DNA from: Tigriopus japonicus
Taxonomy: Eukaryota; Arthropoda; Copepoda; Harpacticoida; Harpacticidae
Reading direction: 5' to 3'
Assembly: GCA_010645155.1 (NCBI GenBank)
Contig: CM021321.1
Coordinates: 6,312,884-6,376,883, forward strand
DNA: 64,000 nucleotides
Part shown: positions 44,801-57,000 of the stretch, piece after piece
Layout: every line of letters starts with the position of its first letter
Position numbering within the stretch: position 1 is the stretch's first letter
The notes under the pieces: generated by a model
Databases searched by the model: none
The model's input: only the letters and a program-made list of their open reading frames with translations
What the model was told of the DNA's origin: nothing
Position numbers and translations under genes: made by a program

Positions 44801-47800
44801 CTTGAAGTAGAAGAACAAGAATAATGACAAAAGCAAAGTCAGGAGAGAGATGACCAAACCAGACATGGTTATGGTGTTCACAGACTGGTGGAACTGGAAC
44901 AGGTTTGATTAAGTATTTAGATATGGACTCGATCTGGAAAAAATTGGCAAGCTGAGCTTACCATAAGACTCTTGAGATCAACACATTTGGTGTAATTGGA
45001 CCACGTTCGGTTGGATTGAGGATGGACCCACCAAGATCCCGACTCTGTGCAGAACTTGGATGCATTTTCTAAAAAGACAAAAAAGAGTAAATGAATGTCC
45101 AGATTGGTTCCAGCTAGCCTTTCCGTCAATGGGATCAGGTTTTATTTAGGAACCACGGGTAAATCCCCAATTTTAACATTTTCTTTGGATCACAGTGCAA
45201 AGAGGCTTGTCAAAAAGAGATCTTCATCCTAAAGATCTTGGATCGAACAAATACGTACTATCACGTCATGTTGGACCCACTCAAACTCATCTTGTCAATG
45301 TACGCGCAATGCACATTTCCTCCCACACATTCACACTGACTTTGGTCAAATTTTCGAGTTGTTCTCGGTTCAGCCCAACTTCTCTTTCATTTTCATCATT
45401 TCATCTAGTTTTAAGGTAAAAAAATCCGATTTTGCTGTTTACAGGTCGAAAAAAAATCCGATCTCGATCGTTTAGGTAAAAAAACTGATCTTGTCTTAGG
45501 TCAAAATTTTTGATATTGTTGTTTTTAGGTCAAAAATATTTGGCTTCACTGCCATTGTCTGCCATATTCTGCCACTTTACAAACTTCACTGTTATGAACT
45601 TTTCTTTACAGCCAATTTCTGCCAATAACCCCTACGCGAGAAAGGAGACAATTAAGAATGAGATTTGAAAGGAAAGGTCAGAGTTTTGTGTTTCAAAAAA
45701 TATGCAAGAGTACTGTTCCCCATTACTCTATATCCAATTTTTACCTTACTATTTTCCATAATACATAGGAATTTTGTGTAAATCTGTACTTCTTCTGATT
45801 TGTAGTTAGCCGTTATCGGTTTCTGCTAAGTCTTTTTTAGGTCAAAACTTTTGCGTTTTGATGTAACATTTCAGAAAGTGCAAAGACCAATTTCCAATTT
45901 TCAAGCACCGAACCTTTTGAACGAAAGATGGCATTATTTTGCAGAATGTGAAATTTGTGACAATTCTTTGAAAACGCTTAGTTTTTGAAATTTGATCACT
46001 TCATTTATCGAACACTAGACGATTTAAAGAAATGCTCTTGATTTTTACTTCACTGTGACGGATTGATTTATGACAATAACTTGGAACGATACTTCTTGAA
46101 TTGATCCCTCTCGAAAAGGAAGTACAACTCGTCTCTTCTATTTTTTAGCATTTTGTTTACGTTTCACTGAAAGCAATTCCACTTTTTCTCGATTGGGTAG
46201 ACACACTACCTGATGCAAGAAACTGTTCGAGACAGAAAAATGGGTAGATCCAACTTGTTTACAACGTCAGAACATTGATTTACAGTAAATGGAAATTGAT
46301 AAACGAGAAGGCAAATGTGAACTCAACAAACAAGAGAGAAGATTTGAAGAACTCTTTTACTTGCCTTGTCAACCTGTCGAGATTTCTCACTTTGTTCTTC
46401 CTTACATAAACTAAGTCTTGACTAAGTACATAAAGATGAAGCTCATCGGCAATTCCAACTTTCGTCAGATTTGCCTGTTGAAACTTTCCGTGCTTTGGCA
46501 TCATATCACACGGTGTTTCGAATGGCTTTTTAGTTAGAATCGAACTACCCAAAGACATTATGGCACTTTTTGGACCCACAATTTACAAGGGGAACAACTT
46601 TGATTTGATTGGATTCCATAAGTTATGTCGCGAAAAAAAATGAAAATTTTGAGTTTTGAATATTTCTTCAAAATTGCTCAAAATAATTTATAATATCACT
46701 TAAAATGCACTCAAAGCATATTTCATAATTATTTAGGGTACACTTAGCTCTTTGTTCAGCCAAAATTAAAAATAAATGTGTCTGACGCATTCTTGTTCAA
46801 ATTTATGGTTTCTTGAAGGACTGTGTTCAAAACGGACTAAAATTAAAAATTGAAACATCGACCAAAATTTTCAAAATTTCTTATTATTACTCAACTTTGA
46901 GTGTTTTCGACTTGGAAAATATTTATTATCACAAAATGTATTTTAAGTGCTTTTGAGGTGTGAGTTCATATCATTTTAAGCTATTTTAACATAAACTTCA
47001 AAACTAAAAAAAAATCATTTTTTTCGCGACATTGAAAAGTTGTATGAAGCGTTTGGGAATTTGTTTTTTAATATAACTGTAGGGTTTTTCGGCTTTTTAT
47101 AATGTTTATTGTGAGAATAATCTTATTGGACATTACATTATACACGTACATTGCATTACAATTGTATATACTGTGTATGGTAGTGTAAATCACTTGGTGG
47201 AGGGGATTTTCCCATGGGCCGACTGGCTTTTTGGGGTCAAAATTGGACCATTCAATCCCAAATAACTCAAATGCTGATGAGTGTATTTCCATTCAATTTG
47301 AATTCACCGGGTAAGTTCTCCAAATATAAATCAACTATTTTTTTGAAAAATGTAGAATTAATAGGTTTTTAGGTATATAACTTTTTCCCTGGACCTAAAC
47401 TTAAATAATGCAATAAAAGTAAAGTTGTTCCCCACTGAATTTTGGGTCCAAAATATGCCAAGATGTCTTGGGTATTTCGATTAAAACCCAAAAAGCCATT
47501 TGAAACACCGTTATCAGGCCATTGCAAAGCATTCCTAGCAAAGAAGAAACCCCTATACTTTGCTCCTCATTTTACCTGAACTTTCTTTTGCAATTCTCGA
47601 GACGAAAAGATGCAACAATAACTGGAAGCAGATTTGGAATTGAGATTCTAGTTCGTTCCGGTTGAATTGGTGATTTGACTTGAAAAGAAGGTTTGGTAAA
47701 TAATTTTATTGAAATAGAGTTGACGAAAACAAAGCTATTATTCAAGGAAAAGAGTCAGGCAAATCAGTTATTTTATTACCCTTTCATTTTTTAGTTATAA

Positions 47801-50800
47801 TGATTAATATTTGTCTAATTATTACTAAGCAGGTACAAGTGGAAATTCTAAAGTGCTTGAAAATAGAACCTTTTTAATGATTTCGTTATTATTTCTCACA
47901 AATTTGCCTTTCATCTGAAAATCAAGTTATCTGCATTTGATTCCCTCAAGTTCCCTAATTTCCAGTAAATATTACCATGTTTAGCACACTGGATTAAAAT
48001 TAGAATTGAACAGACTTGCAGTTTACATAACCCGCTTAATCGGCAACACTGGATTAGTCACAAATATATTTGCTACTAATTTCAACACATTTGAAGACAA
48101 GGTTGTTTCTTTTAGTTGTCCAAACTACTTTGGAAATAATTTAAGGTTTTGGTTTTACCATTTTTAACATATGTAAACATCAAACTATAACCATATATAA
48201 CCATCCTTAAACCATAAGCATATAATACAGGCAATGTAACATTGTACGTATGTTGCAAAGCAAGGGTTGCCAACTGAAATAAACCCTCTTTTCTTTCTCT
48301 GGCCTCAAATGGCGTTCCTTACATGTGACAAAAAAAATCTGCAGTATTCATTCTTTGATGTCTGTTTAAACATTTGAAAGTAATTGAAGCGAGACACTAT
48401 TTTTAGCAAAAGAATTTGACAATGACTCATTCATTTGAAACTATTCATCTTTTCATGATCTTGTCAAAAACCTCTTCTTGAAAACAAGAAATCGCAAATG
48501 TTCTTCGTGATTTCACTTTAATTGCCTCACTTATTATTTAGAATACATAAAGAAGATTATTTGTTTTATGGTGCATTGGAGTAGTTTTCGCGGCAGAAAT
48601 AAAGCTTTTGCCCTATTGTTGTGTACATTTGATCAATCGAATGTTATTGCAGGAAGGTAAAAGCCCAAAATTCTTCTTCTCACGTGGAAGATTGCAATTT
48701 GTCTGTTTATTTGCAGTTACATTTACTTTTAGGTGCAATGGCTATTATCGTCTCTGGCCAGAAGTGCAATCGAGCTAAAAACATCTTAACCAAAGTATTT
48801 CAGTTCCCGTCCAGAAAGGAAACCACATTGGCTAAAACTAGTTTTGTTTTGTTTAAAAAAACCCCATCATCGCAATGTTTTTTATAAGAAGTTCGCACAA
48901 AACTACTCATTTTTGGGCGTTAGTCAAAAGAAATTATAAAATGCTTATATGCCTAAATATCAATCAAGGTAAATCAGTTTTTGAAGTTATTCTTTGTTGA
49001 ATTGCATTTAATCGATTTTTTTGTAATTACACAGCTTTTAAGCTTTAGACCATCAAACCTCAGAAACCAATTAATCTTAAATATTGTCAAAATATGAAAA
49101 TAGAAACTTAACCAATACTTGCCAAAAATATGTATTTAAGGAGTAAGTTATTTACTCTCGAAAGTTCAGAAATATTTTCCAAAAAAAGCTGCTCCAAGTA
49201 ATGATCAAGTTTAGATATTTGAATATTATTGAAAACATTTGATTTAAAATAATGGACTTGAAAATTTGTTATCTAGATTTTCAAAATTTATTAACGAGTA
49301 GTTTTCTTAAAGATGTTAATTTCAATAATGTAGCGCCTGCATTGGCTGACTTCTCAAAATAGCTGATAAATCACGTTTTTGACTCAAGAATTGGAAGCGA
49401 GCAACTGATAAACCCATAAACCCAAAATAAATAATTATGGTCGTGATTCTAGATGAACGAAAATAAAAGCCTTTGTTGCATTGCAGTACAGCTATGAAGA
49501 AGATCCCAGAAGCTTTATTATGGGTCAATCTGAGGCTTAGATGTGAACAAAGATATTCCCCATTCTTCTCCATTGTATTGGGTTCCAGATGTCCTCATGA
49601 AGAATTAATTTCTCTCAAGGGACATTGCCATATTCCAGACTCTAGACTGACTGAATTTAATTAATGATGGTTCTTATACGTCTGCCATTACTATCAATAC
49701 AAACTATTCTTTATCATATTCTTTTAAATAAATAAATAAATCTGAGGCCAATTGGACTGGAGTTGCATCGAACATAAGTTCACAAATTAGATTTGTAGAT
49801 GAACCTCCTGCTTGGGTTTTTTCTAAGAGATAAAAGCGTAGTGGACCATAAAAACAATTTTTGCTCTTAGCGTAGATATTTCCATATTTTGAGATGTTGT
49901 CCCGTTGAATTATTCATAAGAAAGAAATTTAATAGTCTTGCAAATAGTTCTTGGTTGCTGTGGCGAATGCTTCATGAATTATGTTTTTTTGTGAGACTTT
50001 CCGAGTGAGGTCAGTTAACTAGAAACAAGTGGCAAAAACTGGAATATGTTATAATGTGAAACTAGCATGATTTGTTGTTTTCGCTTGAATGGGCCAAGAA
50101 GTCCAGAAGACATTAGATTAATCACAACAAAGTTGTTGCATCGTGGGACTTTTCTTTTCCGTAGTTCAGCCAACTCGGTCTTTTTGGAAGGATTTCCCGG
50201 GATCAAAAACTTTCTTCCTTTTGGTGATGTTTCAACTCGAAATGTAATTTTGGAGAAAAGCGCTTTACTTCCAAAGTAAATAGTTGGAGTGGATAATCCA
50301 AGGTTTCAAAGAACCCATTGGTCTAAGGGCGTAAACCTTGAAAGAGAATGATGAAGAGCATCGTGGGATTTCGACCAGCTTTTTCCTTCTTGACTAGCCT
50401 TTGTCCATTGTTGTTATCTTTTGGTTGGACGGTGGACAACTTTCCGCGTTTCCGTGTTGGTCACCCAGGAAATTCTCAGGGTGGCAACCTAACAAATACA
50501 GGGTCCTATTGTCCCAAAGGTGTTCCGCTCAAGTGGTCAAAGAAACTCCATGATCTAGGATCATCTTATCTTTGAAGCCTTTAATGTACATGGTTCCTTT
50601 GAAGGACCCCAAGCACAACAATAAGGTTGGAATGCAGTTAGTGTGCTCTTTTTTTGGAAACCTTGGCATTTGTAACAAGTCTAAGTAGCTTTAAAAAAGT
50701 CACGGAACCCAAATCTGTCAAATGTAGGAATTTTGCCACTCTATTATTGCATGCAGCTATCGCAATAAATGTTTGGGAAATATACCTGGTTGACGAAACC

Positions 50801-53800
50801 TCCTACTATTTGGTTGATCCTCTGAGTTACACTGATTCTCTAAGTTTGACTGCTTTTAGGTCGCCAATCGCCATGAAGCTTGAAACGGTTTGTACCTCCA
50901 TGTCAGAATGTTGATAACGCTACAAATATTGTCTTTACTCCAGTTTGAACTTGGCTGGAATACTTATGTGGGCAGTACCAAAAGTTGCGAGGCATTCTTT
51001 AAAAAACCTTAATGATAAAAGGTACCTAAGATTGAAAAAAGTGGAAGTTTTGTTATAACCCTCGTAAAAATCCCTTGTGAGATCCCAACTCTATCCACTC
51101 GCTTTCTTCCTATTTTTGGTATGATCTTTGAGCCTTAGAAACCATGTCCGTTAAAGGACGGAAACCCTGTTTGGATGGCTGGATTACGCTACACTATCGG
51201 TTATTGGCGCGCGTTTTAAAAGATGATTCGAGTGGGAGAAACATTTCTACTATTTAAGCTCACGAGATGAAAAAACAAGACAATTTGTATGATTACGGAT
51301 TAGAGACTCTCAGAATAAGCCTTGTGGAAAGATAACCTTAATCCCTAGCTCAAGTCTCTCGCATTGTCTCCGGATTGTTCAAACACTAACCTATTCCTCT
51401 CATCGGTCGTTATCATTTATCAAACATCAATTTTAGGATTAACCTGAACCTCAAAAATCAGATTTGCACTTACTGGCGGGATCAAATCCGAGGTCTGGGA
51501 AATTTGGGCAAGATTGATGTTGGATTTGCCCCACTGGAGTGGCTCGCCAACAATTCCAACTGTCAAAGATCACAGGACAATATCTCATGGGAGTGCCATT
51601 GCTTTCCAGGGACGATTGTGTGGAACCGTCAAGTGATCCCCCATCGTCAGAGATCCCTGGAACCAAGGTGTAATTCTCGTATTTGGCCATGCAGTCACTG
51701 ATTCGGTGGAGATCGGGCACGTAATCCACAATCCCTGCAAAGATTATGGTCACAAATAAACAAGGCACCGGACCATTGAACAAATGAGACCATTCCCGAC
51801 GTCTGGGAACAAACAAACTAAGACTTTAATGCATCTATGCCAGACTGAGCATCTTTTAAACTTATCCTTACATAGCTAGTCTGAGTTGTTTGCATAAAAC
51901 CATTGGATTAACTACCTAAAAGTTGCATAAGAAGTAAAAGAAATTGAAAACATTTTTGTTGTTGTACATCTTTTCCGGCGTTGTCAAGTTTCCACCTGAG
52001 CGATCATATTCAACAAGCGTAAAATCATCGGAACTCCTTCCGCAATGAAGAAATGATGAGATTTAAAACCAAAATGTCTTGTTTCCACTTTTGTGTGTAT
52101 GAACATTTCCGATCTCAAAATTTAAAACATCGGCAATTACAAGGAGGACCAGGTCTTGTCTAAAAAAATGAAAACCTCATATGGTCCTTTATGTCCCTCA
52201 TTGGCCATAACAACTGGTCCACCTCGTGTTGGACTTTGGTAGTTATTTTGATGAGCCTACGGGCACACTGGGACCCTTTTGTTCCACACCGAGTTTAAAG
52301 GTCAAAGAATGCTCGAGGGAGGGTCTGGACAAGATGACGAGCATGATTTAGGGTAAAGGACTTTTCTCATTCAAGCATTATGAAGACCTCGGCGGGTCAT
52401 TCAAAGATGCATGTTGCTTGAAAAAAGCTTCCGTAGCCATTTTTTTTTGTAAAAAGTTGTGTTCATAAACTTGCTAAGCAGCTTGGTTAGATATGACTGA
52501 GGTTGAACAATTATTTAACATTTTTTTAAAGTTTGAATTTGGTCTTATGGTTCAATGGCCAAACCTTGGCATCCAACAACGTTCTCGAAGAACACAAAAC
52601 ACTTTAGGGATGGGATCAAACAAGAAACCACTTTTGGAAGCAAAACAGTGAGTAGCAATGTTCATGGCAATGGGAACATTCATAATATGTGGGCATTTGC
52701 ATTAATGGATTTGTCTTTTCTCTTGACAGGAGAGCAGAGAAAAATTGAGATTTTAAGGCACTTTGTAAAAATCGTGGAAGTCATTAAAAAAGCGATTGAT
52801 TTATTAAGAGCAAATGGTTTTTGTCAAGATGGCACTTTTATCAATTTTACAGTCGATCTGGGAAAAAGTACAAAAACAAATTCTGTTTTTTGGGATACCG
52901 CCTTTGATGGGTCCGATTTGAAGCTTTTTGGATACTTAATAGAGGGGCCACACTTAACGAAAAGTCATCTAGCTTCTATAGCAAAAAAATAATCTGTTGA
53001 TTTTTTGGTAAGTATCTTCGGATGCATTAAAAATGCGTGGAAAGACCCTACGATGTGGAAAATGAAGCTGCACGTTGGACACTTTCTCTCACTTGATTTA
53101 TGGGTACTTTAAACAATATCTTAGCTTCTCTTTTCATTTGCCCATTTTCTTCGCCGGTTATTACACCGACTTTTGTCACAGTATCAAACTTTATTCATGA
53201 AACTGTTAAGCCCAGAACCACTGAATTTCACTGGACTTGGAGGCTAACGAAAAGAATCATGATTTCCAGTAGGAACAAATCAGCTACGTTTTTCTGCAAA
53301 TGAGACCTTGCCTATGTTGACCAGAATACGTATTTCAATTTTCAGCTCAATCGAACGTCTGAGTCAAAAGTTATGCTCTCTCAAAGTTCAGTGCAAATCC
53401 TACCGAGAATGAATAAATTCGCCCTTTTCTGGTAAGTGTTTTACCACCAAAGGGCGAGTTCATTCATTCGATGCTCTCTTCAATAGATAAGTTTGAGAAG
53501 GCATAACTTTTTACTCTGGCATTCGATTGAGCCAAAAATTGAAATACGTTGTCTAATGAACACAAGCCAAGTCTCGTTGGCAGAAGAACGCAATTGAATT
53601 AATCCTTCTGGAAATCATAATTCTCACCGCTGGCCTCTCACTCCAGAAATCCAGTGCTTCCTGGTTAAGCAAAAATGACAAGGTCAACTCTTCCATTTTA
53701 TATAACACTGAGATCCTTTTTATTTAACCTCATTGTTCAAATGAAAAATTCCTTTATGAAGACTAACCCTGACAATGTACGCCACATCTTGCTTGATCTT

Positions 53801-54050
53801 TCTTGAAATTAAAATTTACGGTACAGGAACCTTGGTTCTTACCCGTCTCGTTATGAATATTCTGCATCACAGTGATGATGTTTTCCAGGAATTTGGTGAA
53901 CTCCACGCGCAATTCATCAACCGTGTCGGCTCTGTAATCAAATGAAGGTAGAGTTAATTAAAATATTTAGAAAAAGGAATCTTTTTGCACTCACGAGAGA
54001 ACTGTGTCTTTCCAATCGTTGAATGGGCGGATGATGATGGTTGGCTTCAT
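32824..54050 (-). CDS. Class B (secretin-family) GPCR, calcitonin/DH31 receptor-like (12 exons)
   Basis: Exons: 54050-53995, 53931-53843, 51734-51474, 45068-44962, 44893-44802, 44741-44615, 43369-43149, 42916-42782, 41397-41232, 39067-39026, 36991-36779 and 33096-32824. All eleven junctions keep phase, giving 593 residues. An in-frame TGA lies upstream of the ATG. The hormone-binding domain has six cysteines: ISDC, RYC and NCW, QSC, then KFC and TKC. TM1 is SGLVISLLTLLLSLFLFFYF. TM2 opens MHKNLF, TM3 holds EGVYL and the top Cys of VWCRLL, ECL2 has NCWMD, and TM6 has LVPILGLHF. TM7 is QGFMVSLLFCFLNSD, with Asp where NxEV is usual. Helix 8 is VLEAIRKKCLRSFRARY, followed by a Gly-rich tail and a Ser/Thr-rich end. 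No signal peptide is evident. Such receptors couple peptide hormones to Gs and cAMP at the plasma membrane. DH31/calcitonin type is inferred from the TM2 and ectodomain style; a PDF receptor is the main alternative. Confidence 0.88.
34044..34266. mobile_element. TTTCGGTCCAT-type MITE, degenerate copy
   Basis: Starts near TAATGATGGAATGAAAGGGC and ends near TTTCTGTCCATCACG, with internal GCGGTTTCGGTGG and CTTTCGGTTTCGG. Related to the better-preserved copy at 42.06 kb. Confidence 0.5.
34639..34905. mobile_element. TTTCGGTCCAT-type MITE, inverted copy
   Basis: TAGGGATGGATCGAAAGC opens the copy, and GTCAGCTGCTTCCGGTTTCG near the right end is the inverse of the left part of the copy at 62.7 kb. 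Ends are eroded. Confidence 0.55.
36783..36860. repeat. GGN/CCN low-complexity tract coding poly-Gly in the GPCR
   Basis: Plus strand CCTCCTCCTCCACCT-type repeats translate on the minus strand as a run of ten Gly inside GVGGVGG...GPGG. It lies in GPCR exon 11 just before its GTGAGT donor. Such tracts vary in length between individuals. Confidence 0.8.
36992..39025 (-). other. GPCR intron 10
   Basis: A 2.0-kb intron between the TM7 exon and the helix 8 exon. A weak tRNA-like B box (ATTCGAGTC) lies near 38895; no gene seen. Confidence 0.6.
39370..39817. mobile_element. hAT-like palindromic MITE, copy 3 (eroded)
   Basis: It aligns with the copies at 30.0 and 53.2 kb over the central hairpin (AGCCCTTTTGTGGTAAATG and its inverse) and the right end (CACTCCAGGAAATTCAGTGC). 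The left terminus is decayed. It lies in intron 9 of the GPCR gene. Confidence 0.65.
39818..41231 (-). other. Rest of GPCR intron 9
   Basis: No supported gene. The 103-codon plus-strand frame at 40009 has no recognisable domain. Confidence 0.5.
41755..41960 (+). repeat. Dispersed repeat, copy 2
   Basis: Diverged copy of the segment at 14266-14456, in the same orientation, here inside GPCR intron 8. Confidence 0.6.
42052..42399. mobile_element. hAT-like MITE, TAGTGATGGACCGAAAG termini
   Basis: The element 42060-42391 starts TAGTGATGGACCGAAAG and ends with its exact inverse. It is flanked by ACTGTAAC and ACTGCAAC (7 of 8 identical). The interior repeats CCGAAACCGAAAG words. It is the best-preserved member of a family with remnants at 34.0, 34.6 and 62.7 kb. 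Confidence 0.75.
46513..47510. mobile_element. About 1-kb inverted-repeat DNA element
   Basis: The left arm from CGGTGTTTCGAATGGCTTTT (46513 to about 46605) is matched by the inverted right arm ending 47510. Shared inner words include AATCGAA, TACCCAA, TTTTTGGACCCA-like and GGGGAACAACTTT. The interior has no transposase and contains another inverted-repeat element. Confidence 0.7.
46625..47031. mobile_element. MITE with TGTCGCGAAAAAAA termini, nested
   Basis: TGTCGCGAAAAAAAATGAAAA at the left and its inverse at the right (both with AGTTTTGAA further in) bound about 400 bp of AT-rich DNA. It lies wholly within the 46.5-47.5 kb element, so it is the younger insertion. Confidence 0.6.
52555..52992 (+). 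other. Unrecognised 145-codon frame inside GPCR intron
   Basis: An ATG-to-stop plus-strand frame, long for DNA this AT-rich. The translation is lysine-rich and mixed in composition, without signal peptide, membrane span or a motif I know. It may be a transposon-derived fragment, a small antisense gene, or chance. Confidence 0.2.
53205..53670. mobile_element. hAT-like palindromic MITE, copy 4
   Basis: Element 53212-53663 begins CCAGAACCACTGAATTTC and ends CAGTGCTTCCTG, flanked by GTTAAGC on both sides (53205-53211 and 53664-53670; the eighth base differs). The centre is the family hairpin around TTCGCCCTTTTCTGGTAAG and its inverse. It lies in GPCR intron 2. Confidence 0.75.
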
Positions 54051-57000
54051 GGCTTCTTTGCGAGATCTTCTTCTTCTTCTACTTACTCAATCTTGGAACC
54101 TGAGGACAGAGGACACACAAAAAGTGGATGAATCAAGGCTTTAGATTGCAAAGATTTGTTGGCCCCCCTACTATCGAATTTGTACATTTGATTGAAAACG
54201 TCAAATCCTAAAACGAGCTCGCTTTCAAAAGAAATGATGAAAGCCTACGAGGCTATGACCAACGAGGAAACCCTGCAAATTTGCAGACATGTTTTCGACA
54301 TATCTAGTTTCGAATTGGAGACATGTCTCAAATATGATCATGCTAAGTGATTGTCTTTCTAGTTTTGAAATAGGATTGGATTAGTGTTTGTCGCATCTAC
54401 TGTTGGATGAACATCTATGGACAAGTCTGCTAAATTGGCTCAAAGTGAAGGGAAAACTCCTCCTCTTCCTGCTTCAAGTCACAATTTCCAATTGGGTTGG
54501 AGGGACTCAAATTGGGCCCCATTTCATGGTCAAATTGTCTCGATCATGCTCGTGTCAAAGTCGAGGAAGATGGTCCAGAAATGGTTGTCCCCATTGCCAC
54601 GTTACATCAAAATTTCAGCCAAATGTAGTCAGTTAGCTATTGCGTTTTTCATTTCGGTCTCGATTCTCGGCTCAGTTTCATCTTGTGTCAAGAAGTTTTT
54701 CTTGTCCACTTAAAAGATTTGCACAAGACTAATGAGGGACAGGTGCGGGGTTAAAATTAAGAAGTTACATCATGGTCAATTTTCAAATCCCATCCTTTCT
54801 TTTTCCAATGATTATTTCATGAGATTGTACTCTCTTGAGGGTTGGCCATCTGGTGGCCTTTTTTTCAAACCCCTTTACCAACTCTTGATCTTTGAGCAAT
54901 TGTTGACAAATCTTGATTGCTTCATAATCCTACTTGAAGAAATATGTTACCTGAATAATCCTACGTGCATTTGGAAATTTTGTGATTTCGTCCAAAAATA
55001 AATGTTAAAATAAATCTCTCTTGAAACAGAAAACGCTTGGTTGATCATATTTCAATTTCGCTCTTTATTTGCCAAGAAACCTGAAAACGGATGCGAAGAT
55101 TCCCCCAAGGTAAATACATGGCAAGACAAATGTTGTTTTTGGGCTGAGGACTTCTAGATACCATGACATGAAATGAATTGTATCTTATTGAAGTACTCTG
55201 ATTTCTTGCTCTGGCTATTTCAAATTTTGCTTTGAAACAACCACCTACACATTCCCTATTAATGGATTATTCTGGCCTAAATAACTCTATCAATCCTTTT
55301 CCAAACAATCATTTTGGTTCAAATGTCCGAAGTGAACTTGAAATAGTTTCTTTTTATTTCGCCTTAAATGAGCAACTTGCTAAATTCTTAAAACAAAAAG
55401 TTTTCCCACATTAAGTTTTTGAACCAAGCTTCATTGTTTGTCTAGTATTCAAAGCCCATCCAAACTTTTTTGACCAACGCCTTTGTATTCATTATTCTTT
55501 GGAAGTTGTGCCAGATTGTTGGCAATGCATAAGTTTCCCCCGTTTGTTGCATATTAAGCGTTGCAGAGTGGAAAAATCAGATAAAACTTCAGAAAATTCT
55601 AGGAACCTTCTTTGGTCTAAGATGAGGTCCTCATGATGCCAAGTGGTCTGAAAAGTCTGTTTTTTGTTTTCTTTCCCAATTGGAAGAAGTCACGATGTCA
55701 TGGTTTCCCAACAAGCCTTTGGGTTCTCTTCAAAGATTATACGATGAGAACTCTATCGACCAAGCTTTTTTCTTCATTTTTTGTCCTTTTTAAACCCAAG
55801 TTCTTGATCTAAAGGGAAGTTGGCAAAGGATGAATAAACTGCGATCTCTTTTTTTATTGGTCTTGTAAAAATGGGGGTAATTGGCTCAAGGCCTGCCAAA
55901 TGTATTATGTTACTCCAGAGTGTGAGTTGCATTCGAATTGGAATAAACATAACGAAGGAGAGGATGTTCAACAAATCACGAGCAATGTGCTGTAACAAAC
56001 TTCGAGAGGCCCTTCGTTGCTTTCTAGACAGAGATAAACTTACAAATTGCCTCAAGCCTCCAAACGGGCCTATTCAAATAAGCCTCCATGAAGTACAGAG
56101 ACCGGTAGGAGGCTTTTGTTGGTGTCGCTTTCACTCAAATATCTATGTGATAAAACTCGCACGGATGAGGTGTGTGAACGTTGTACGTGTACTGCACGTG
56201 GAATACACAGTACTTAGGAGCAGTGAATTCCTTTCCAAATGGCAATTCCAGAGAATCGGCTTTTCAATTGTGATTTTTTGGCATTTGATGGCAAAATGAT
56301 AGCATTTTTGCTTGTCTAAGCTTCACTCTGCTTATGTGATGTGGGTGGATGTAGATTGATTCCATGTGGCGCCCACTCCAAATCAAAGAATGGGAACCAG
56401 AAATTTAAGGAATTACGAGAGGCGGTAATGTAAGATTTTTAGTCATAAAAATGGAAAAGAGTGGATAAGAACTGTTCTATCTATGTAAGAGCCAGAGTCA
56501 TCGGGATTATTTCTAATCGGGATGAACGGATGAAATATGTGTTAGAACAGGCTTTTCATAAGTGTCAGGTGGTGCACTTTTTGAAATTGTTAATGGGATT
56601 GAAGCTTATTTTTAGCCTTAGCGTATATCATGGACATTGATTGGCAAGGAAGATTGTGAGATTCGTTGTTCCCTTAGACCAAAACTCAGCATTAAAAATG
56701 AAAATAAAATCAGTTTTGATTTTTGGTGTTCTTGCCAGAAACCGAATCGTGCTTCAAGATAATTTTTCAAATTAATTCCTTGTGGCCAATAAACCTGAAG
56801 TTATAGTCATTTGGGCATTTTGGCAGGAACTTGGTACTACTTTGTACAAGGACCCATGTGCGTTTTAATACCTTGGTTATAATTTACAGCCTGGCAACAA
56901 AATTTGATGTCCTAAACTATGAAAAAGCTTGAAGCTTTCAATTCGTAATATGTAAAACACGAATCCATTGATTTCTTTGGTGTGTAAAAGACTTTATACA

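Larger units (their letters stand above)
45069..51473 (-). other. GPCR intron 3
   Basis: A 6.4-kb intron inside the hormone-binding domain, between the fourth and fifth cysteines. It hosts the nested inverted-repeat elements at 46.5-47.5 kb. Otherwise AT-rich with short frames only and AAAT microsatellite near 49726-49740. Confidence 0.6.
51735..53842 (-). other. GPCR intron 2
   Basis: A 2.1-kb intron holding an antisense open frame at 52.6 kb and a MITE at 53.2 kb. Nothing else recognisable. Confidence 0.6.

Noticed and set aside
50348..50575. Plus-strand frame starting with a signal-peptide-like sequence
   Set aside because: Short, lies inside a GPCR intron, no second exon and no recognisable domain.
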